Of a DNA stretch of 64,000 nucleotides, positions 36,201-44,218 are shown piece after piece (within the stretch, counting starts at the first letter, position 1; every line of letters begins with the position of its first letter). The notes beneath the pieces were generated by a model, which made no database searches, was not told where the DNA came from, and worked only from the letters and a program-made list of their open reading frames with translations. The stretch is from Helicobacter saguini (GTDB lineage: Bacteria > Campylobacterota > Campylobacteria > Campylobacterales > Helicobacteraceae), in the NCBI RefSeq assembly GCF_000762875.2, contig NZ_JRMP02000002.1, positions 185,789 to 249,788 of the forward strand, in the 5' to 3' direction. Made by a program: the position numbers and the translations under genes.

Positions 36201-37295
36201 ATGAAAGTATATAAAGATACTATTTTACAAGGCGAGTGCGTGGAGATTCTAAAAACTTTGCCAGATTCTAGTATTGATTTAATCTTTGCGGACCCGCCGT
36301 ATTTTATGCAAACAGATGGCGAATTATTGCGCGTGGAGGGCAGTGCATTTAAGGGCGTTACAGAATCTTGGGATAAATTCGCCGATTTGAAAGATTATGA
36401 CGCATTTTGCACGGCGTGGCTAGTTGAGTGTCGGCGCATTTTAAAGAAAAACGGCAGTATTTGGGTTATCGGTAGCTTTCAAAATATCTTTCGGCTGGGC
36501 TACATTATGCAGAATCTGGGCTTTTGGATAATAAATGATGTGATTTGGGCTAAGCCTAATCCTGTGCCAAATTTTAAAGGGACGCGGCTTTGCAATGCCC
36601 ATGAAAGCCTGCTTTGGTGTGCTAAATCGCGTGAAAGCAAATACACTTTTAACTACAAAACGATGAAATTTCTAAATGGCGGGAAGCAGGAAAAAAGCGT
36701 GTGGAATCTTAGTATATGTATCGGCAATGAACGCTTAAAAGATTCTAAAGGTGATAAAATTCATCCAACCCAAAAGCCTGAAAGCTTACTTGAAAAAGTG
36801 ATACTTGCGACTAGCAAAAAGGGCGATTTAGTCCTTGACCCCTTTTTTGGCACAGGCACGACTGGGGCAGTAGCAAAGCGTCTTGGGCGGCATTTCTTAG
36901 GTATTGAGCGTGAGATTAGCTACATTAAAGCGGCACAAAAGAGGCTAGATTCTGTGAATTTAGATTCTATGAAATTAGATATTATCGATGGCACTTTAGA
37001 ATCTAAGCCGCCAAAAGTAAGCCTAAAAATGCTTTTAGATTCTAAGTTGATAGAATCTAAGCAGAAATTTTATGATAAAAATGGACGCTATATTTGCGAA
37101 TTAAGCGAGATAGATTCTAACAAAGTCGTTGATAAAGATGAAACTTTAAGCATTCATAAAATGGCTGCAAAGCATTTAAACAAGGTAAATCACAACGGCT
37201 GGGATTATTTCTATATTTATAAAAATGATAAGCTGGTAAGCATTGATTCACTTCGCTATAAATACGATAAATTTAATAAAAAAAAGATTCTATAA
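36201..37295 (+). CDS. DNA adenine-N6 methyltransferase, M.HinfI/CcrM family (GANTC)
   Basis: A 364 aa beta-class methyltransferase. The catalytic DPPY motif is at residues 31-34 within DLIFADPPYFMQTDGELLR; the AdoMet-binding motif is LDPFFGTGTTGAVAKRLGRH near residue 215. Other blocks (GSIWVIGSFQNIFRLGYIMQN, WDKFADL, NPVPNFKGTRLCNAHE, HPTQKPESLL, LSIHKMAAKHLNKVNHNGWD) match M.HinfI almost along the whole length, as I recall that protein, including the C-terminal domain shared with CcrM. The expected target is therefore GANTC. No HinfI-like endonuclease gene is adjacent on either side, so it looks solitary, as CcrM is. The gene itself contains several AGAWTCT motifs. Confidence 0.9.
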   Translation: MKVYKDTILQGECVEILKTLPDSSIDLIFADPPYFMQTDGELLRVEGSAFKGVTESWDKFADLKDYDAFCTAWLVECRRILKKNGSIWVIGSFQNIFRLGYIMQNLGFWIINDVIWAKPNPVPNFKGTRLCNAHESLLWCAKSRESKYTFNYKTMKFLNGGKQEKSVWNLSICIGNERLKDSKGDKIHPTQKPESLLEKVILATSKKGDLVLDPFFGTGTTGAVAKRLGRHFLGIEREISYIKAAQKRLDSVNLDSMKLDIIDGTLESKPPKVSLKMLLDSKLIESKQKFYDKNGRYICELSEIDSNKVVDKDETLSIHKMAAKHLNKVNHNGWDYFYIYKNDKLVSIDSLRYKYDKFNKKKIL

Positions 37296-37353
37296 AATCT
37301 AATAATATGAGCATTAGCAAAGCATACCTAATCTTACAAAGATTGTCATAAAT

Positions 37354-37590
37354 CTAAACCACACCTACCAAGCTTATCCGCTCATCACGCACAAACATAA
37401 TATCAAAGCTATTTTGAAATAAGATTCTATATCCATTATGTTGCAAAAGCGAAATGATTTCTAGCTTTACACTTTCCACATTATTATGCTCCATTGTTAT
37501 TACACCAAAGCTGTATTTGCTAAAATCAATGCCCTTTAGCATCTCTAATTCGCCACTCTCAGTGATTGGCAATATCCACATAAAAGCCAC
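37354..37590 (-). pseudogene. C-terminal remnant of an FkbM-family methyltransferase
   Basis: The 78 aa frame contains ESGELEMLKGIDFSKYSFGV, then ITMEHN, VKLEIISLLQHNGYRIL and MFVRDERI. This matches the C-terminal third of FkbM-type SAM methyltransferases, where the first segment reads D-x-E-G-x-E-x-E-x-L-x-G-I-D. The AdoMet-binding N-terminal part is absent: upstream (37591-37723) there is only non-coding, repeat-bearing sequence before ileS. I infer a deletion remnant next to the methyltransferase gene, not a functional small protein. Confidence 0.55.
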
Positions 37591-37723
37591 TTTTTTATAT
37601 CACATAAATCAAATCCTACTCAAGCTGCCCTTTAAAGTTCACATTTTGGACTTGTTTAGGACATAATTTTCGAATTTTAAGATTCTCTTTGAAAATTGAA
37701 AAGATTTTAGAATCTTATTTCAA

Positions 37724-40700
37724 CTAATGTGAATGTTGTTTTATAACTTCAAGGCAGCGGGGGCATAGTTGGTTAGATTCTGCGTTTTTAGAATCTATTT
37801 TAGAATCTTTAGATTCTGTGTGTTTAGAATCTAGTTTGGAATCTTTAGATTCTGTGTTTTTAGAATCTTTAGAATCTAGCTTGTATTGCCAGCAGCGCGG
37901 GCATTTTTCTTTTTTGCTTTTTAATGCGTGGAAAGTAAAGCCATTAGATTCTATGCTAAATAATATTTCGCCTTTTTGGTTGGAATCTAAATTAGAATCT
38001 ACGTTTTTAGAATCTAAGATTACGGAATCTTTTTTGGCGTCTTTAGAATCTAGGGCGTTAGATTCTATAAGACAAGAGCTTACCATTAAAAAGTCTTCTA
38101 CTAGCTTTGTGAAATGTTTAGATTCTATATTAAAGGCGGTAGCGATGGAATTTACCCACCCCCCAACCCCCCTCCGCAAGGGAGGGGGGCTTTGAATATG
38201 GCTATCCTTCGCAATGGTGGGGGAACTAGCGGTTTTAGAATCTTTAAGATTAGATTCTATCACAATTTCTAACTCAAGGCTTGATTTTATGATTTTTTCT
38301 TTCTTCAATTTATCGATATTTTCATTAAATAAACTTCGTAAATTTAGAATCTTACTAAAATCCTCCCTTTTAGATTCTATAACTTCTTTTGGCAAAGGCA
38401 AACGCTCTAACTCAAACACATTTAAAGCGTTATTTTTTACGCAATTTTCCGCATATTCTAGCGCCTCATCGATTGTATAAGTAAGAAACGGTGCTAAAAT
38501 ATGCAACAAATGATTAGCAATTAGCCCAAAAGTGCTTTGAATCGCCACGCGTTTAGGCGATGAAAGAGCGTCACAATACAAGCTATCCTTGCAAATATCA
38601 AGGTAAATCCCGCTCAAAGTCGCGGTAATAAAGCCATTTAGCAACTGAAAGCCCTTGCTAAAATCATACGCACTAAATAGCTCACGCACTTCGCGCTCCA
38701 TTGCCACAAACTCATGCAAGACCCATTTATCAATTTCACTTAAATGGCAAAATTCCAAAGTTTTCAAACCACTTGTATTTGCAAGTAAGAAACGCAGTGT
38801 ATTACGCAGTTTAAGATAGTTTTCGCTCACTTGTTTTAAGATATTTTGACTAATTTTCACATCATTTTGATAATCACTTAGTGCGACCCAAAGCCGCAAA
38901 ATCTCGCTTCCTTGCTGACTAATAATGCTGCTTGGGGCAAGGACATTTCCCTTACTTTTGCTCATTTTTTCGCTTTTTTCGTCAATCGTAAAGCCATGCG
39001 TTATGATAGTTTTAAAGGGCGCTTTTTTATTAATCGCGCAACTTACAAGCAAGGAGCTTTGAAACCAGCCACGATGCTGGTCGCTACCTTCTAAATACAC
39101 ATTTGCAGGGTAAGTCCCGGCGTTATATTCGTTATTAGAATCTAGGTAATTTTGAGATTCTATAGAATCTTTTAACACCGCAAACCACGTGCTACCACTA
39201 TCAAACCACACATCCAAAATGTGCATATTTTTTGTGTAATTTTCCGCTTTCCCCTTGTAAGATTGCGGCAACAACTCCGCCACGCTCAGAGACCACCAAA
39301 TATCACACCCATTTTTCTCAAACAAATCCGCAATATGCGATGTAACGATAGAATCAAGCAAAGGCTCACCGCTATTTTTATCAATAAAAAATGCAATCGG
39401 CACACCCCATTCCCTTTGGCGAGAAATGCACCAGTCAGGGCGATTTTCAACCATTGCCTTAATGCGATTTATGCCATTTGCGGGGTAAAAACGCGTTTTT
39501 TCAATCTCGCTTAGGGCGATTTCACGCAAAGTTTTCCCATCAAAAAAGGGCTTATCCATCAAAATAAACCACTGCTTAGTCGCGCGGAAAATCACAGGCT
39601 TATTTGTCCGCCAACAATGCGGATATGAGTGCGTTATCTCTTCGTGTTTTAGCAACGCACCACTTTCTTTTAACATCTCTAAAATGCGTTTTTGCGCTTT
39701 GAAAATGTGCATCCCAACAAACTCATCTGCCACATTTGCCGGGAGAAGTCCTAGCCGCAAAACGCTAGAATCATAGCACCCACCATCATCCACAGGCATA
39801 ATCACAGGCAAATTATAACGCAAACACGCAAAGTAGTCATCCTCGCCATGCCCTGGGGCATTATGCACGGAGCCAGAGCCATCTTCAAGGCTTACATAAT
39901 CAGCCAAAATTAGCTTAGATTCACGATTATTCAAAGGATTTATCGCGGTTAGATTCTCAAAATCTTTTGAATTGAATTTCTGTAAAATCTTACCACTTAT
40001 AATACCTTTTTCTAGCATTTTTTCATACAGCTTTTCAGCCACGATGCCGCCACTCTCGCACAGCACATAAGTCTCATCAGGCTTAAAAGCAATCGCCACA
40101 TTGCTAGGCAGGGTCCAAGGCGTTGTCGTCCAAATAATTGCAAAAGGCTTTGAAGTCTTGATATTTAGGGCTTTTATCGTGCTCTCACTCAAAGGAAATT
40201 TCACAAATATAGAATCTGATTTTTTATCCTTATATTCAACTTCGGCTTCGGCTAGTGCGCTTTTAGCAGCCCAGCTCCAAAAAATAGGCTTGCTTCTTTG
40301 TGTCAAAAGTCCATTTTCAGCGATTTTTGTGAGTGCCTTAAAAATGTCGGCTTCAAAGCGATACTTCATCGTCAAATATGGATTATCAAAATCAGCGATT
40401 ATGCCCATTGATTCAAACTCGCTTTTTTGAATCTCTACAAACTTTTTAGCGTGTTCGCGACAAGCTTCTCGCGTCTCTATTTTGGTAGGTTTTATTTTTT
40501 TTTCTTCAAAGGCATTGCTTACTTGCTGCTCGATAGGAAGTCCATGGCAGTCCCAGCCGGGCGTAAAAAAGACCTGCTTTCCATTGAAAAAATTAAGTTT
40601 CACAATAAAATCTTTCAAAATCTTATTTAGGGCATGTCCTACATGCAAATGTCCGTTGGCATACGGCGGTCCATCATGCAGGTTAAATTGATTAGATTCT

Positions 40701-40879
40701 ATATTTTTGTGATTTTTGCGTGGCGAAGACATAATTTTATAAGCAAACTCACGCCATTTAGCATAACGCAAAGGTTCATTTTGCGGCAAATTCGCCTTCA
40801 TAGGAAAAGCAGTCTTTGGCAAAATCAATGTATCTTTATAATCAATTTGTCCATCTTTTTGAGAATTTTTAGAATCCAT
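37724..40879 (-). CDS. ileS: isoleucyl-tRNA synthetase
   Basis: A 1051 aa class I synthetase. The HIGH motif appears as HVGH in PPYANGHLHVGHALNK; the KMSKS loop is EKMSKSKGNVLAPSS; the editing domain contains TTTPWTLPSNVAIAF and the GHGEDDYF loop. The C-terminus normally ends in a zinc finger of two CxxC pairs. Here the pairs CPRCWQY and CPRCLEV are separated by about 33 residues of DSK/ESK repeats, and further repeats plus a GC-rich palindrome lie upstream in the C-terminal domain. Typical length is about 920 aa. ATG 40879 has AAGGGG upstream. The 5' end is duplicated at 42191-42407. Confidence 0.94.
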   Translation of the reverse strand: MDSKNSQKDGQIDYKDTLILPKTAFPMKANLPQNEPLRYAKWREFAYKIMSSPRKNHKNIESNQFNLHDGPPYANGHLHVGHALNKILKDFIVKLNFFNGKQVFFTPGWDCHGLPIEQQVSNAFEEKKIKPTKIETREACREHAKKFVEIQKSEFESMGIIADFDNPYLTMKYRFEADIFKALTKIAENGLLTQRSKPIFWSWAAKSALAEAEVEYKDKKSDSIFVKFPLSESTIKALNIKTSKPFAIIWTTTPWTLPSNVAIAFKPDETYVLCESGGIVAEKLYEKMLEKGIISGKILQKFNSKDFENLTAINPLNNRESKLILADYVSLEDGSGSVHNAPGHGEDDYFACLRYNLPVIMPVDDGGCYDSSVLRLGLLPANVADEFVGMHIFKAQKRILEMLKESGALLKHEEITHSYPHCWRTNKPVIFRATKQWFILMDKPFFDGKTLREIALSEIEKTRFYPANGINRIKAMVENRPDWCISRQREWGVPIAFFIDKNSGEPLLDSIVTSHIADLFEKNGCDIWWSLSVAELLPQSYKGKAENYTKNMHILDVWFDSGSTWFAVLKDSIESQNYLDSNNEYNAGTYPANVYLEGSDQHRGWFQSSLLVSCAINKKAPFKTIITHGFTIDEKSEKMSKSKGNVLAPSSIISQQGSEILRLWVALSDYQNDVKISQNILKQVSENYLKLRNTLRFLLANTSGLKTLEFCHLSEIDKWVLHEFVAMEREVRELFSAYDFSKGFQLLNGFITATLSGIYLDICKDSLYCDALSSPKRVAIQSTFGLIANHLLHILAPFLTYTIDEALEYAENCVKNNALNVFELERLPLPKEVIESKREDFSKILNLRSLFNENIDKLKKEKIIKSSLELEIVIESNLKDSKTASSPTIAKDSHIQSPPPLRRGVGGWVNSIATAFNIESKHFTKLVEDFLMVSSCLIESNALDSKDAKKDSVILDSKNVDSNLDSNQKGEILFSIESNGFTFHALKSKKEKCPRCWQYKLDSKDSKNTESKDSKLDSKHTESKDSKIDSKNAESNQLCPRCLEVIKQHSH
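38167..38189. repeat. GC-rich REP-like palindrome inside ileS
   Basis: CCCCCCTCC, a five-base loop GCAAG, then GGAGGGGGG: nine-bp perfect arms. In the ileS frame it reads as part of SPPPLRRGVGGWVNS, a peptide that recurs when elements of this kind fall inside genes. Its base composition is unlike anything nearby. Confidence 0.75.
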
Positions 40880-40953
40880 ACTCGCCCCTTATCAAAATTA
40901 AAAATCATAAAAAGCAAGATTCTAACAAAAAACTATCAAAATATAGAATCTAA
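40727..40953 (-). repeat. direct repeat copy 1: ileS 5' end and leader
   Basis: The last part of ileS (first codons on the minus strand) and about 70 bases upstream recur nearly unchanged at 42191-42407 in the same orientation. Shared parts include the codons for [20 protein letters not shown] and the leader segment AGCAAGATTCTAACAAAAAA. The pair flanks the outer-membrane protein gene. Confidence 0.85.
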
Positions 40954-41024
40954 GAATATAGAATCTAAAATGTTTCAAATCTAAACACTACATAAAAATA
41001 TATACACATTTTTTAATAAAACTC

Positions 41025-41057
41025 TTGACTTAGCTTTTTTTTTTTTTTTTGTATCAT
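41025..41057 (+). promoter_or_regulatory. promoter with poly-T(16) spacer, candidate transcriptional phase switch
   Basis: TTGACT (-35, 41025-41030) and TATCAT (-10, 41052-41057) are separated by 21 bases, most of which is a run of 16 T (41035-41050). The best spacing for sigma-70 is about 17, so changing the T count would tune expression. T-tracts in promoters are known to phase-vary outer-membrane protein genes such as sabA in H. pylori. The gene downstream is an outer-membrane protein. Confidence 0.6.
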
Positions 41058-41087
41058 TTGCCTTATTTAGAATTTAAAGGAGAGAAA

Positions 41088-41833
41088 ATGAAAAAAATGG
41101 GGAAATTTAAGAGAAGTTTATGTTTTTTAGCATTTATTACAAGCGGATAAGCACAAGAATACACGCGATGTATCCACAAGAATATTCATATCCACAAAGA
41201 TATGCTCCGAAAAATTATGATGATACGCATAAATATAGCGATGCACTTTTGGCTTATGGAGCGAAAAAAACGGGGGCACTGCTAGGTATTGAGTATGTTA
41301 TGCTCGATGTAGATTCTACACTGAAAGGGAATCTTGGCACTTCTTATAATGTAAAAGGAAATATGAATGGCTTTGGCTTAAGGGCTGGGTATCAAAGATT
41401 TTTTATGCCTGTGATAGGGACTCGCACTTATGTGGCGTTTAAGTATATGAGGGCTTCATTAAATGATGATACGCACAAGCTAGGGCAGACAAATATTACA
41501 TTAAATGGAGATATTTTATTTGATTTACCTTTTAATTTTACTAAGCCTAGTAGTGGTTTTGGCGTTATTATCGGCGTTGCGCTAGGTGCGGCTAATTATT
41601 ATGATAGCGTGTATAATCTGCCTTGGGGCTTTAATATCGGTGTAAATCTAGGTGTAAATTTTCATATCGCAGCAAGACACAGGCTAGAAATGCTTATGCA
41701 ATGGCTAATACCACTAAAAGACCCAACACTAGCAGAATATAGCAAATCTCACATTTTAGCTACTACTTATAGTGCAGAATCTTTTACATTTAAAAATCTT
41801 TCCTTGGGCTTTGGATATACTATCAACTTTTAG
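41088..41833 (+). pseudogene. Helicobacter-type outer-membrane protein with disrupted signal peptide
   Basis: AAAGGAG and ATG 41088 start a normal signal peptide (MKKMGKFKRSLCFLAFITSG) that hits TAA at 41148. The mature protein is in another frame, open from before 41120 to 41833: YPQEYSYPQRYAPKNYDD, then beta-strand segments such as GFGLRAGYQRFFMP, YVAFKYMRASL, GFNIGVNLGVNFHIAARHRL, ending in aromatic LGFGYTINF as outer-membrane barrels do. A net loss of one base or gain of two separates signal and barrel. ATG 41120 could start the barrel frame but without an export signal. The simplest reading is a silenced barrel gene; the promoter T-tract suggests it is also phase-variable. Confidence 0.65.
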
Positions 41834-41986
41834 GAGTTTAGATTCTATAATTATTATGTGATAATCTATTGTGTTATAGAATCTATCTTAGATTCTGTAT
41901 TTTGTGCAAATGTTTGGAATCTAGATTTTGTAAATTTTTAAAATCTTTAGATTTTTTAGAATTTAGCAGATTAGATTCTATAACAA

Positions 41987-42028
41987 CGTCATTGCGAGAT
42001 GTTACCATAGCAAATTCGTAGCAATCTA
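41987..42028. repeat. partial CGTCATTGCGAG...GCAATCT dispersed palindrome
   Basis: CGTCATTGCGAG near the left and TTCGTAGCAATCT at the right form a weak inverted repeat (ATTGC/GCAAT). Elements with these ends are common dispersed repeats in many bacteria. It lies in the 631-base gap after the outer-membrane protein gene, which otherwise holds AGAWTCT motifs (41834-42130) and the ileS duplicate. Confidence 0.5.
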
Positions 42029-42142
42029 TTCTCTCTCCCTTAAGGATTTGCTTATAGGGCGGGTTTTTAGAATCTTTATTAGAATCTAGATTCTATGAAT
42101 GTTTAGAATCGTTACGTGGTGCGTGATTAGATTCTATATGTT

Positions 42143-42337
42143 TTAAATCTTGCGTATAATTTGCGTGATTAGAATCTTTATTGTGTATACAGACATAATT
42201 TTATAAGCAAATTCACGCCATTTAGCATAACGCAAAGGCTCATTTTGCGGCAAATTCGCCTTCATAGGAAAAGCAGTCTTTGGCAAAATCAATGTATCTT
42301 TATAATCAATTTCTTTAGAATCTTTCTTGCTATCCAT
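42143..42337 (-). pseudogene. truncated duplicate of the ileS 5' end
   Basis: The 64 codons begin [20 protein letters not shown] and match IleS residues 1-48 up to [10 protein letters not shown], then run into unrelated sequence and stop. It has the same AAGGG ribosome site and leader as ileS. With copy 1 (40727-40953) it forms a direct repeat of about 220 bases, 1.46 kb apart. It cannot encode a synthetase; it marks a duplication or insertion event. Confidence 0.85.
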
Positions 42338-42407
42338 ATTTTTCCCTTAAATTTTATAAACTAAAAGCAAGATTCTAACAAAAAACTATCAAAATATAGA
42401 ATCTAAA
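42191..42407 (-). repeat. direct repeat copy 2: ileS 5' end and leader
   Basis: Partner of 40727-40953. Divergence is concentrated in the first few codons ([10 protein letters not shown] against DSKNSQKDGQID) and part of the leader; the following 40 codons are almost identical. Confidence 0.85.
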
Positions 42408-42464
42408 ATAATAAATACATAATGATTTATTTCTAATATTATTTGTATTATATACATAATATTG

Positions 42465-43064
42465 TTATTTAAAATTTAATTGATATGCTTTATAAAATTC
42501 TTTTAAAAAAGATTCTACATTTTTTTGCAAGGTTTTTAAGTCACTTACATTTTCTATCACAAAGTCACTTTTTTGTCTTTTTAACTCAATGTCAATTTGT
42601 GATTCTACACGCTTTAATGCTTCATCTTTGCTAAGATTATTTCTAATCATAAGTCGTTGAAGTTGAATTTCTTTACTAGCATAAACACAAACTACAAATC
42701 TTGCTTTATAATTGTATTTACTTTCAAAATATAAAGGAATATCTATAAAATACGGCTTATTTTTAGATTCCAAAATGCTACATTCTTTAGAAATTCTTTC
42801 GTAAATTAATGGATGCAATATAGATTCTAATAGCTCTTTTTGATTACTATCATTAAAAATAATCTTACCTAAGGCCGCCCTATTAATTTTAGAATCTTGC
42901 AAGATAGAGTCACCAAAATGACTAGCAATCAATAAAGAATTTTCATCTAAAATCTTATGCGAAATACTATCAGCATCAATAACTCCAAAGCCTTCCAATT
43001 TCAGTAAATTAGCGACAGTGCTTTTGCCACACGCAATGCCGCCAGTAAGAATATTTCCCATCAT
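42465..43064 (-). CDS. coaE: dephospho-CoA kinase
   Basis: Last step of coenzyme A synthesis: phosphorylates the 3'-hydroxyl of dephospho-CoA. The P-loop GGIACGKST is near the N-terminus, followed by FGVIDADSISHKIL, LHPLIYERI and VVCVYASKEIQLQRLMIRN. About 199 aa, normal for the family. The ATG at 43064 is preferred over an upstream TTG at 43076, but ribosome-site evidence is weak. It sits 23 bases after oorA on the same strand, in the place where oorB would be expected. Confidence 0.9.
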   Translation of the reverse strand: MMGNILTGGIACGKSTVANLLKLEGFGVIDADSISHKILDENSLLIASHFGDSILQDSKINRAALGKIIFNDSNQKELLESILHPLIYERISKECSILESKNKPYFIDIPLYFESKYNYKARFVVCVYASKEIQLQRLMIRNNLSKDEALKRVESQIDIELKRQKSDFVIENVSDLKTLQKNVESFLKEFYKAYQLNFK

Positions 43065-43087
43065 ATATAATTCCAAAAACTTAGAAT

Positions 43088-44218
43088 CTACTTCATCTCC
43101 TTAAGCCTTGCGACTATTTCATGTGGCGTGATTGTGCGACCATTTGCCCGACCGAAAAACTCGACCTTGCGACCTAAAATCCGCTCGATTTCATCCCTAT
43201 ACTGCCCCTTATTTAGCTCGACTACTAGAATCTTTTTAAATCGCTTTCCTATTTCTGCGATTTCTTTCTCTGGGCTTGGCCAAAGTGTTACCGGACGAAA
43301 CAATCCTGCCTTTACCTCGCCACTTTTTTTCAGTTCATGGAGTGCCTCTTTCACACTCAAAGTCGTGCTACCATACGCAATGATAGCGATTTCCGCGTCA
43401 TCTAAATACAATTCCTCATTTTTACTTAGATAATCAGCCCTTGATTCCACCTTATTAAATAGCCTATCAATCAACGCCTGACCTTCCACCGCATTTTCCG
43501 TTGGAAAGCCGATAGCCCCGTGGTGCAAACCTGTGATATGGTATCGATAGCCTTTGAAAAAGGGATTTAGCACGGCTGGTTCATTTGGTCCTACGCCATA
43601 AGGTTTGTAGTCTTTTGGGTCGCCTTTAAACTCTTTTCTATGCTTATTTGTGCGTTGAATCTCCTCTAAATCGGGGATTTCCGTCCTGCCATACATGTGT
43701 CCTAAGGTCTCATCAAGTAGCAAGAATACAGGCTGCATAAACTCTTCAGCCAGGTTAAATGCACGAACAGATTCAGTATAAGCCTCCTCCAAAGTCCCCG
43801 GTGCTAAAGCAATGGATTTATAATCGCCATGAGTTGGGTAACGAGCGAAAGCTATATCGCCCTGCCCTACGCGTGTTGGCATACCAGTTGAAGGTCCTAA
43901 ACGCATTACATTTACAATCACTAGCGGGATTTCCGCCATGTAGCCTAAGCCTATTTGCTCCGCTTTAAGCGAGATTCCAGGACCTGAACTCCCCGTCATA
44001 GCCTTAACACCACTCATTGACGCGCCCAAAGCCACAGAAATACCGCTAATCTCATCTTCCATTTGTATAAAATTACCGCCGTGGTGTGGCAGTAAATGCG
44101 CCATCTCATGCATCACGTCCGAGCTAGGCGTGATAGGATAGCCCCCATAGAATCTACATCCAGCGTCAATCGCGCCCATCGCGACCAACTCATTTCCACC
44201 TGTTATAACCTCTCGCAT
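43088..44218 (-). CDS. oorA: 2-oxoglutarate:acceptor oxidoreductase, alpha subunit (OorA)
   Basis: A 376 aa subunit of the oxygen-sensitive enzyme that converts 2-oxoglutarate and CoA to succinyl-CoA and CO2. Motifs: GGYPITPSSDVMHEMAHLLP, MEDEISGISVALGASMSGVK, TGSSGPGISLKAEQIGLGYM, and a C-terminal transketolase-like domain (AIIAYGSTTLSVKEALHELK). It begins right after oorD. In H. pylori the four genes run oorDABC; here coaE follows oorA and no oorB (thiamine-diphosphate subunit) or oorC is present within the window. Confidence 0.93.
   Translation of the reverse strand: MREVITGGNELVAMGAIDAGCRFYGGYPITPSSDVMHEMAHLLPHHGGNFIQMEDEISGISVALGASMSGVKAMTGSSGPGISLKAEQIGLGYMAEIPLVIVNVMRLGPSTGMPTRVGQGDIAFARYPTHGDYKSIALAPGTLEEAYTESVRAFNLAEEFMQPVFLLLDETLGHMYGRTEIPDLEEIQRTNKHRKEFKGDPKDYKPYGVGPNEPAVLNPFFKGYRYHITGLHHGAIGFPTENAVEGQALIDRLFNKVESRADYLSKNEELYLDDAEIAIIAYGSTTLSVKEALHELKKSGEVKAGLFRPVTLWPSPEKEIAEIGKRFKKILVVELNKGQYRDEIERILGRKVEFFGRANGRTITPHEIVARLKEMK

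Noticed and set aside
36201..37590. Complete HinfI-type restriction-modification pair
   Set aside because: No endonuclease-like frame is found on either side; the small minus-strand frame next to it matches an FkbM methyltransferase tail.
38152..38196. C/G-rich segment as a plus-strand protein end (PPTPLRKGGG)
   Set aside because: It is the palindromic element read from the other strand inside ileS.
42143..42337. A second functional isoleucyl-tRNA synthetase
   Set aside because: Only about 48 N-terminal residues match ileS before the frame diverges and stops.
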